Below are positions 57,476 through 64,000 of a stretch of 64,000 bases of DNA, piece by piece (the first letter of the stretch is position 1; every line of letters starts with the position of its first letter). The stretch lies in NCBI GenBank assembly GCA_038049695.1, contig CP142456.1:72811922-72875921 (forward strand). Reading direction: 5' to 3'. The notes beneath the pieces are model-generated. The model was not told the origin of the DNA and ran no database searches. It saw only the letters and a list, made by a program, of their open reading frames with translations. A program made the translations under genes and the position numbers. Source of the DNA: Cinnamomum chago (taxonomy: Eukaryota; Streptophyta; Magnoliopsida; Laurales; Lauraceae).

Positions 57476-58183
57476 CTCATGTGTGTGTGGGTGTGGGCTT
57501 GTTAGAACAGTCTGTGTGAATGTTCACTATTTTCTGTTAAAATAGGAATTGGATATGGTCCTGCTGCTGCTATGGATGGCTATGGATTTGGGTTTCGGGC
57601 ATCTCCATTGCCAGTATGCTCTTCCATGCTATTCTGACATCTCTTGCGATTTGATTTCAGTTTTTGTGCTGCACTGCTGACTATTCAAATTTCTTTGGTT
57701 TTGATACTCAAGGTGGCGGGTAAATGGTCTGAAGGAGGTTTAACTGATAACAATGCCTCTCGAAAACGTCGTGGTGGTAAGTTAGTATAGTTTTTTCATT
57801 GTTCTTCAATTTCTCATATCATTTTCTTCCCTTTCTTCCTTCATGATGCTTTAGTCTAGAAAGTTGACTATTCTTATTTTAACATATTGGTATGATATTT
57901 GAGGGAGCCATTGATACAATTGGTAACAATAGTGATGCACATCGCTCCAGGCTTTGTTTACTTGTAGAACCCGGATCGTGACCTGTGATGGTTGACTAAG
58001 GCGTTGTCACCATCATTCATGTGTTTGTTTTATCTTAGTCTTGGCCAACTAATATCAAAAAATTTTGCAGGACCAGATGAGTCATCTGAAGGAGATTGGG
58101 TCTGTCCCAAGTGCGAGAATGTTAACTTTTCCTTTAGAACTGTATGTAACATGAAGAAATGTGGAGCTCCTAGACCAATTCCA
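44471..58183 (+). CDS. RanBP2-type (NZF) zinc-finger protein, N-terminal seven exons
   Basis: Exons: 44471-44485, 44652-44697, 45920-46032, 57236-57437, 57546-57613, 57713-57776 and 58071-58183. All have GT-AG introns and phases sum to 207 codons with no stop; the last visible exon ends at a GTAAGC donor, so the gene continues to the right. Finger 1 is GDWTCPQCGNMNFSFRTVCN with cysteines 30, 33, 44 and 49. Finger 2 is GDWVCPKCENVNFSFRTVCN with cysteines 181, 184, 195 and 200. Between them lies a Gly/Pro/Tyr-rich linker, and basic stretches KRSRND and SRKRRG may aid nuclear entry. Fingers of this W-x-C-x2-C...N-F-x-F-R type bind single-stranded RNA or ubiquitin. Plant relatives have a third finger, presumably encoded beyond 64000 or in an exon I missed. 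Intron 3 is 11.2 kb because of a Gypsy insertion. Confidence 0.9.
44698..45919 (+). other. Intron 2 of zinc-finger gene
   Basis: No gene. A segment from about 45166 (TGTGGCGAACCCGGCGATAC) to about 45600 differs in composition from its surroundings and may be a retroelement LTR fragment, but I could not find matching ends or a duplication. Confidence 0.4.
46151..46201 (+). CDS. Possible alternative terminal exon of zinc-finger gene
   Basis: After exon 3 (ends 46032) a 118-bp GT...AG interval leads to an in-frame segment, GTIKNVCKLCGERHLK then TAG at 46199-46201. The acceptor TTTTATACAG follows a long T-rich tract. Use of it would give a 74-residue, single-finger protein with an added C-x2-C. 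The long isoform skips it and joins 57236. Only splice-site and phase evidence is available. Confidence 0.45.
   Translation, partial: GTIKNVCKLCGERHLK
46601..46960 (+). mobile_element. Retroelement coding relic, possibly LINE RNase H tail
   Basis: An open frame (46601-46867) is followed in another frame by SDANDVVDSLARQGVERHI (about 46888-46944). That resembles the end of plant LINE-associated RNase H domains, where EAN.VAD.LA..G is common. The first part has no family that I recognise. Fragmentary and not functional. Confidence 0.4.
47300..47570. repeat. Degenerate tandem repeat, about 45-bp period
   Basis: The motif TTAGAGTGAAATTTGG and variants recur six or seven times with drifting spacers. 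It is old and diverged, and lies in intron 3. Confidence 0.75.
47944..48671 (+). mobile_element. TRIM-like 5' LTR plus PBS, interrupted by a MITE
   Basis: After removal of the MITE at 47957-48487 the sequence reads TGGACGACACTAAGCCCCAC then ATCGG... and ends GGGCCCGGGTCGACACA (48651). It is followed by AAATGGTATCAGATACC, a tRNA-iMet-type PBS (48652-48668). It contains GAGCCAAAGCGGACAATATC, the same block found near the end of the Cassandra LTR at 22557-22802, but has no 5S-derived segment. No 3' LTR was found, so this is a fragment. The left boundary is inferred. Confidence 0.65.
47957..48487. mobile_element. Tourist-like MITE, 531 bp
   Basis: The ends GGGCATGTTTGTGT and inverse ACACAAACCTGCCC are flanked by TAA at 47954-47956 and 48488-48490, the TSD type of PIF/Harbinger. 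The subterminal DNA has several palindromic TTCCGCGGAA motifs (from 47979, near 48000, near 48041 and near 48453). It disrupts the TRIM-like LTR and is therefore younger than it. Confidence 0.8.
48672..49331. other. Intron 3 segment between TRIM fragment and Gypsy element
   Basis: A CTT trinucleotide run lies at about 48760-48780. No gene or further repeat boundary is seen. Confidence 0.5.
49337..50505 (-). repeat. 3' LTR of Gypsy element
   Basis: 1169 bp, nearly identical to the 5' copy. The last 187 nt of the gag-pol frame (50505-50319) lie within it. Confidence 0.95.
50319..55321 (-). pseudogene. Gypsy gag-pol polyprotein, two frameshifts
   Basis: It starts at ATG 55321 (MPTRSGRDIQPEHLK). 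Order: gag capsid region (EAPSFDGRIDPRAYSDWESD); CCHC knuckle CHKCNGRGHFARDC (54298-54257); protease IIDSGSCTNVV near 53950; reverse transcriptase (MCVDSRAINKITV, FSKIDLKSGYHQIRI, YFDD at 52858-52847); RNase H (FEVACDASGVGIGGVLSQEG, then SDHEALRYL); integrase with zinc-binding H-H-C-C region and core (DFVLGLP, PQTDGQTE); then a chromodomain-like stretch (EDILDDQL...QKFLVKWKDRP...STW). One frameshift lies in a short GA run near 52320-52335 in RNase H and a second near 52005-52030 before integrase. The remainder is open, so the breaks are recent. The frame ends at 50319, inside the LTR. Confidence 0.93.
55445..56613 (-). repeat. 5' LTR of Gypsy element
   Basis: 1169 bp. It carries an untranslated copy of the polyprotein C-terminus (56427-56613), because in the 3' LTR the pol frame runs into the LTR. 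An identical 66-codon open frame on the plus strand (55634-55834) is a by-product. Confidence 0.95.
56619..57235 (+). other. Intron 3 right part
   Basis: No gene. It ends with TTGGTTATTGCAG, the acceptor of exon 4. Confidence 0.6.
57438..57477. repeat. (CT)n microsatellite abutting an exon donor
   Basis: The run begins with the donor dinucleotide of the zinc-finger gene's exon 4 (GGAG|GTCTCTCT...). The intron is only 108 bp, so a large share of it is CT repeat. Confidence 0.9.
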
Positions 58184-58491
58184 GTAAGCCTTCCTTGCTG
58201 TCTGGCTTAAGTCATGCCCATTTATCATCTGTCATGTGCTTTAGTGTAAAAGCTAAAAATCTGAAAATTGATACCCAGAGGCAAAATCAATTCCATCTAT
58301 TTTTTCCTAAACCTAGTAAATATGTCAAAATGTTAACATTTGGAAAATAACCGTGATCAGACTGCTTATATTCTGTTCCTAGTTAAATTCTATTGACTGT
58401 TGCAATTTTTTTCACAAGAAACTTGTTGTTTTTAACATTGGCATGTTTTATTTTTTATTTTCTTTTGGGTTCTTTGGTAAATACTCACACC

Positions 58492-59668
58492 TAGGCCTGT
58501 CATTTGCCCCTGAGACAAGGGGGCCAGGCACTCAAAAAGCCCTTTAAATGAGGGCTTTTGCTTCTAAGGAAAAGCCTAGGACCGGGCTTGGACAATTTTT
58601 TGCAGGCCCTGGAACTCGAGGGCCGGGCTTGGACGGTACTAGCCCGGCCTGGCCCGGCCCCGGCCCCGGCCCCGGCCCTCCAATTTCTCTTTATGTTATA
58701 TAATATATGTTTATATATATAAATATATACTAAAATACCTTTATAATAGTCACTTAGCAATAATAAAAATGGGGATACCAAGGTAATTTCATAGCCGCGT
58801 ATCCATTACAAAATGCCCTAAAAACCAATACACACGTACTTGATTAATTTCTTCTCTATTTAATTATTGAAGTTATGTATTATACTTAATGTATAAGCAA
58901 TAAGAGTTGCGCGGTTTCTCTCTATCCCTTTCTTCTTGCTTTATTATTTCTTATCTAGATTTTTTTGTATTATTTTTATATATTGTTGCTAGTGCAAAAG
59001 GGGATGTACTCTTGTTAATCAGGATAAACTTTTTTTTTATTTTTTTTTATTTTTTTTATAGAGTGACTTGGGATGCCAACCAGATTATAATGGTAGTTTG
59101 TATGTGCATGGAACTTCAAGGATATAGGGTGGTCCAAATATCCTTTTAATTAGATCATTATAACTCCAGATTTTCTAAAAATTTACAAAGAATAGTGATT
59201 TTTTTATGTGCATTTATTTTTGTGATTGAAATCCAAGAACACTTAATAGTCATATTAGCTTATCTGTTGGAATGATTGGGTACATGTAAATTTTTATGAA
59301 AGGTGTGATATAGAACAAATTCTTTAACCATTTTCCTTTTTGACACACAAAAAAAAAAAAAAAAAAAAACAACAACAACAAAAAATGTACGCCTAAAACC
59401 CAAGTCACTTAAGCATGTAGGATTTTATCGGATAAAAGAAAGTTTTTAGAGAGAACATCTATTCTCTAAACATTTTCTTAGTGATCCCTTTGCGTTAGAG
59501 GTTAGACAAGAGAGCGCCCGGTTGATACTCGATATTTGGTAACAGTGTAAAAGAATAATGGTTTTCTCGTTTTGAGGCCCTGAGCCCTGCCTTGGCCCGG
59601 CCTTGGCCCTTGAGGGTAGGGTAAGGACAACTCTAGGCCCGGCCTGACCCGGCCCTTGGACACCCCTA
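58492..59668. mobile_element. hAT-like non-autonomous transposon with GC-rich ends
   Basis: The right end, read inward, is TAGGGGTGTCCAAGGGCCGG and the left end TAGGCCTGTCATTTGCCC. The TAGGGGTGTC start with tandem GGCCGGGC-type subterminal motifs (58580-58678 and 59585-59660) is typical of one plant hAT group. Flanks CTCACACC (58484-58491) and GTCACAAC (59670-59677) agree at six of eight positions, so the TSD is imperfect or eroded. The interior is AT-rich and non-coding (1.18 kb). It lies downstream of exon 7 of the zinc-finger gene. Confidence 0.65.
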
Positions 59669-59689
59669 CGTCACAACCCCAATGATCAG

Positions 59690-60620
59690 CCGGTTGGGTC
59701 CAGTCCCGTCTAGTCCAATCCATTTATGTTTTGTTTTGTTTATTTTATTAGTTGAGTTGTGCAGGGCCCATTAGTTTTATATTATTATAATCTCAATCCT
59801 TGAGATGTTTTAACAGTTGAGATCAAGTGTAGGGTTAGTTTGTTTTCTCTATTTAAAGCTTTGTAAAGCCTCTTTGGCTCTTTCGACTATTGATGAAAAA
59901 AATGTTGAGGGCTTTGCTCTCTTCTGCAATCTCTCCTGTAATGGGAATGGTGAGAACTCCCAGATGTGAAGCCATTGTCTCTCCATCTTCCCTTGCTCGT
60001 CTTGCATTGACCCCCTGTACCGCATCGATTGGTAACAGGGACGAACGACCCTATTCGGCTTGGTCAAGTAATCCAGATCTTTCTTCAAATCCATGTGAAG
60101 AACATGAAGATCAAGAAGTACATCGAGAAGTTGTACAGTTGACTGTTGATCTTGGAGGATGTTCACAGAACTCGAAGTTGAGTTCTCTCAAACATATGAT
60201 CTTTGGGTCAATCAGCCTGTTGGGCCTGGTCTAGTCCAATCCATTCATGTTTTGTTTATTTATTTTATTGAGTTGTTGTAGAGCCCATTGGTTTATATTA
60301 TTGTTATAATCTCAACCCTTTAGATGTTTTAACGGTTGAGATCAAGTCTAACTCTAGGGCTAATTTGTTTTCTATATTTTAAGCTTTGTAAAGCCTCTTT
60401 GGCTCTTTAGACTACTAATGAAAAAAGAAAAGAAAAGAATGTTGAGTTCTTTTCTCTCTTTTGCAATCCCTCCTGCAATGGGGATGACGTGAAGCCATGG
60501 GCACGAAGCTTGAGATCTCCCGGGTTTGAAGCCCGTATCTCCCCATCTTCCCCTGACCACCCTGCATTGGCCACCCATTTCGCATTAATTGGTATCACGG
60601 ATGAACAACCCTATTCGGTA
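59690..60620 (+). repeat. Tandem pair of old LTR-like segments, each followed by a PBS-like site
   Basis: Segments starting near 59692 and 60218 share TCTAGTCCAATCCATT, ATTATAATCTCAA, TTTGTAAAGCCTCTTTGGCT, TCTCCATCTTCCC and CCTATTCGG, with period about 525 bp. Each contains an R-region-like AAGCTTTGTAAAGCCTC and ends before TTGGTAACAGGGACGAAC or TTGGTATCACGGATGAAC, close to the initiator Met tRNA complement. This looks like a duplicated LTR plus PBS of one retroelement; no gag or pol follows. Both copies are diverged. Confidence 0.65.
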
Positions 60621-61438
60621 AGATTCCATCTCATTTATTGTCTTCACTACAACCCTTTCCCCTTCAAATCCCTAGAATTTATCAAACCCTATAGCTGACT
60701 GCTATCTCCATCCATAAACTCCAGTTGGGCATTTTTAGAACTCCAAATCTAATAGCCGAGTCTCATTCCCAGCCCTACTCCCCTGCTTGCCCCGCAATAC
60801 TTCACCATTCCACATCAAGGTGCCTCACGATGAAGCTACCACTGACTTGGAACATTGTCCAGTGCTTCATCAAAAAATTTAAGTATCATCTAAGTTAATC
60901 AGTATCATAATTCATTGAATCATGCATACATATTGAAGCAGCGCAGGGAATGAAAGAGGTAGCCAACGGACTATTCCTCAAGCCAAACGGCTTATGGTAG
61001 GGTGTCTAGATCTCACACCAAAGACAGAGAACATCACGCGATGAGCAACTCAAATTTCATTAATTTATGTATCTCCCAAAAGAGGGAGTTACACCCTTAT
61101 ATAATAGAGCCTAAGCACTAATTAAGCAATCAAAACCATTAAAATTAGAAACTGCCTAAATCTATGAATCTAGAAGACTTAGAAACTATCTAGTCACAAT
61201 AAGCAACTAATTTTAGAAAGCTTATTAGAATAGGAAACTGCCGATCTTGGAGACTTTCCCTATTGTTGGGATTTACGGGCTTTGGGCTTTCTGGAATAAA
61301 CTTTCAAATGGGACCCATTAGTTTGGCCTGCATCACATATGGCATGGCAAAAGTAAAGTGACAACTAGAGAAATAAACTTATAAACATGATCAAACATGT
61401 GAAGAGGCATAGAAACAATTATTACATATAATAGGGAC
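60621..61438. other. Repeat-derived, no gene
   Basis: About 60960-61345 resembles a retroelement LTR in the reverse orientation (a cluster like GCAACTCAAATTTCATTAAT, then CACCCTTATATAATAGAGCC). No clean ends were found. Confidence 0.4.
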
Positions 61439-61447
61439 AACTTTAAT

Positions 61448-61813
61448 GGGAAATGCTTCTGCGAGAGTTGAACTCTCAACACTTACAGTGAGAGTCACCA
61501 TGATGGGCCTCCACTGATCACGGCACTGGGAGGATGGAAAGAGACATCTTTGATGGTCCTAACTATCAAGCTTGGGTTCAGACCCATGGCTCTAACACCT
61601 TGATCCGTGGCCGGCAAGTTTAACAGCTTATATAAAAGAAAAAAATTGACCCTTGATCCAACGGTCTAGTCAATTTAGATGGGTGGAAACCCATGGGCTT
61701 CGGCTTCGGCGTAATTCAAGGGGGTTCCATGCGTGTGGACGGTTCCGATTGGTGATAGGCGGGGCCCATCATGATGTCTCTCACTGTTAGATGGTGCTCT
61801 CGGAGCATTTCCC
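61448..61813. mobile_element. Mutator-like MITE with 9-bp TSD
   Basis: The left end GGGAAATGCTTCTGCGAGAG and right end, read inward, GGGAAATGCTCCGAGAGCAC continue into matching AGTGAGAG...ATGATGGGCC blocks, giving long terminal inverted repeats. The 9-bp direct repeat AACTTTAAT is perfect (61439-61447 and 61814-61822), the hallmark of Mutator-type elements. It is 366 bp and non-coding. Confidence 0.88.
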
Positions 61814-61822
61814 AACTTTAAT

Positions 61823-62899
61823 ATATTGAACTTATTTAAAAGTTAAAAAATATTCAAGAGTTTATGCTTTGAAGTGGCTTATCACTCGTAAATAGTTAAC
61901 ATCTGAGGGTACCGGGTTATGGGAGAGCAACTCTTCATTATATGAGGTTTCTTTTTGAGTTTTTTTACAACTAGCCCCCTATATTTTCACAAAACCTCAA
62001 AAAGGCCGCTATATTTTGAGTTTTTACTAAAACCCCCTTGACTGTCGGTCAAACTGTACAAAATAGTAACTACTACTTTTTTAATACCCAGTTTGTTTTT
62101 GACCAATTTACCACTTAGAACAAGTAAAGTCAAATATCCCTTAAATTAAAATATAAGATACCAATGGAGATCCCTTGAGTGGCAAAGATGGTTAATTCCA
62201 TCTCTACTTTCAACCAAGGAACCCATTCATGTGTAACACAGTGTAAGTAGCAAAACTGCAAAAAAAAAAAAAAAAGGGGAATAAAAACCAACCCTCTGTC
62301 ATTCACTCAAATATATTTCTCAAATGTTTTTTTTTTTTTGGTAAATGGTTCTTGATAAAACATCTCACTTCTATTCCAAATTGATTGACCTACATCTGTT
62401 TCCATCCTAAATGTCACATGCAAAGCAGAATTTCACGGCATTATTATAAGAGTGAATCAGTGGGGAATGGGGAAATAACATAATACAATGTAAACCCTCT
62501 CCCTTGCAGTCAATGGTTGAAGTGGGCAGTTTTCCCATCTCTTCGCCTCATGGCCCTCATCCCAAGCACTGATTTCAGATCCTTTTCTTGGAGATTGCTG
62601 CCCGGTTAGTCGAGCACGGACAAGTTGGGCTGAGTTGAGGGCAGAACTGCAGCGATTCTGTCTTGATGATGTGAGGCGTATGAGAGCAAACACTAAGGAG
62701 ATTAGGGTTGGAGACCATACCGAGAGACTTGTAGTTGCTAAGGATGCTTCTCTTCTTGTCCCATTCCTTGTCTGAGATGAGGGGGCGGAGCTTTGCAGGG
62801 AGGGTGAAAGCTGCTGGCTTGAATATGTGGGGGTGCTTCTTTGGGAGGCCCACTCAAACCTTCGGTCGTGATTTCTTGTATTTCCGTAGTGTGATAGAC

Positions 62900-62945
<46 letters not shown>

Positions 62946-64000
62946 TGGTTGCTTTTTTGAAGCAGACAGTCCTCAAATGGGTGTCTTTGTTCTCTACTTA
63001 GATGGAAACTCCACCTAGGGGTAAATCCGTCAAAAACAAAAAAAATGAGCAGCCTCTTGGGTTCTGTACTGTTCGAACCTTAGTCAAAGTGGGTTTTCTA
63101 CTTTTTAGTATAAAAACTCAAAATACAAGGGCTTTGCCTTGGTGTTTTTTTTTTTAGGGGTGGGGGGCGCATGTTGTGTGAGTGTTGAATGACTCCAAAG
63201 GACAATTTGTAAGTAAAAGGTTCACCATTTCAAGCTGATGGGTCCAATTTTAAGTAGAAACTCATTAAGTAAAAAATTCAATTGAATCTGGTGCATTGAT
63301 CTACCTATGTAGGTTGGTTAAGTAGCCCAAATCTTGATTGTTAATTGTGGTGTTTGATCCAGTCTAGCAAAAAAATTGATTCAGTCTGGTCAATTCAGCT
63401 TGCTCATGTCTCTTCAAATTTTTTAATTCTGTTGTGGTCCTCTTTGTAAACAATCCAAACATATAACACCTGCAAAATTTGAGTGGGCCATGCCATTATT
63501 AGCATGTTTGAACCTTTAAAACCTAATGCATGTTGTCACGAAGTATGACATGTAGTGGTGTAATGTAGCCCAAGCCCCAATGCATGTATACAGTTATCAA
63601 AAGAATAATGAGATGTAGTGATTACATGGATTTTAAAGTATTAGACTATCCATCAGTAGAGAGAAAATAATGTGAATCATTTAGGATTTAACAAAGCTTA
63701 ACAAGACACCTCTTGATGTGTCTATTATCTGCTCCATGAATAAGCTGAGACGACTGTTTTGAGTGCAAGATAGGTAGGTCTCTGCTCTTAGCTTGTTATA
63801 ATATAGGAACATTAATTGTTTTGCGGTTTCTCTTGCTGATTTCAGAAAATTCTGTGGCCATTACTGTTTGGGGGCATGATGGACTTTGTTGTCTGTGTTG
63901 TGTGCATTTGCATGCTTCTTGGAATCTCCATCCATATTTCAACATTACTTCTGCATGACACTTGTAGTAGGAGTCATGTCTTTAACAATCAACCTTGTGG
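61823..64000. other. Right edge, no gene recognised
   Basis: Probably still intron or 3' flank of the zinc-finger gene. It contains A/T runs (62260-62275 and 62328-62339) and a CT microsatellite (62903-62942). I searched for a third RanBP2-type finger and did not find one. Confidence 0.45.
62903..62942. repeat. (CT)n microsatellite
   Basis: An uninterrupted CT run of about 40 bp. Confidence 0.95.

Noticed and set aside
1-64000. CRISPR arrays, bacterial operons, origins or phage genes
   Set aside because: Introns, plant retroelements and MITEs dominate; no regularly spaced direct-repeat array or prokaryotic gene was seen.

Overview
This window is nuclear DNA from a flowering plant. The evidence is four host genes with plant-type split structures and long, AT-rich, repeat-filled introns, plus plant-type Ty1/Copia and Ty3/Gypsy elements, TRIM and Cassandra LTRs, hAT, Tourist-like and Mutator-like MITEs, and LINE 3' ends. 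I cannot name the species. All host exons below were read by hand from splice sites and reading frame, and the summed exon phases are consistent in every gene.

Layout. (1) 1-14307: the 3' two thirds of an AATF/Che-1 (TRAUB-domain) gene on the + strand, with ten exons at 7448-14307. Its N-terminal exons are not visible. A young antisense Copia element (1755-7262, TSD CAGTG) lies just upstream of the first visible exon. The next large intron carries a MITE that was itself split by a 1.1 kb hAT element (8072-9197, TSD ATGCCAAC). (2) 16951-24737: a complete 13-exon gene on the - strand for leucine carboxyl methyltransferase 1 (LCMT1; the Arabidopsis homologue is known as SBI1), encoding 348 residues. 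Its introns hold a solo Cassandra LTR with a 5S rRNA-derived domain, two LINE relics, a MITE and a large GA microsatellite; one intron is of the GC-AG type. (3) 25687-about 32571: a SNF7/VPS32 (ESCRT-III) locus on the + strand, head to head with LCMT1. It is probably decayed: the 3' exons are missing or frameshifted, and a 3.3 kb solo LTR sits in an intron. (4) 33697-39160: a chimeric retroelement in which a degenerate Copia element is enclosed by the short LTRs of a TRIM element, as one unit with a single target-site duplication. (5) 39166-44295: repeats and no recognisable gene. (6) 44471-58183 and beyond the right edge: a RanBP2-type zinc-finger protein gene on the + strand. A very young, antisense 7.3 kb Gypsy element (49337-56613, TSD CCCTC) and a TRIM LTR broken by a Tourist-like MITE lie in its third intron. 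(7) 58184-64000: probably the next intron or 3' part of the same gene, with a GC-rich hAT-like element, a tandem pair of old LTR-like segments and a Mutator-type MITE with a perfect 9-bp TSD.

The host genes have housekeeping roles (pre-rRNA processing, PP2A methylation, ESCRT-III membrane scission, RNA-binding-type zinc finger) and do not form a pathway or operon. What stands out is the mobile-element archaeology: a TRIM/Copia chimera joined at the shared primer-binding site, a Cassandra LTR beside a 5S-less relative that shares its ends, and several nested insertions datable by TSDs.
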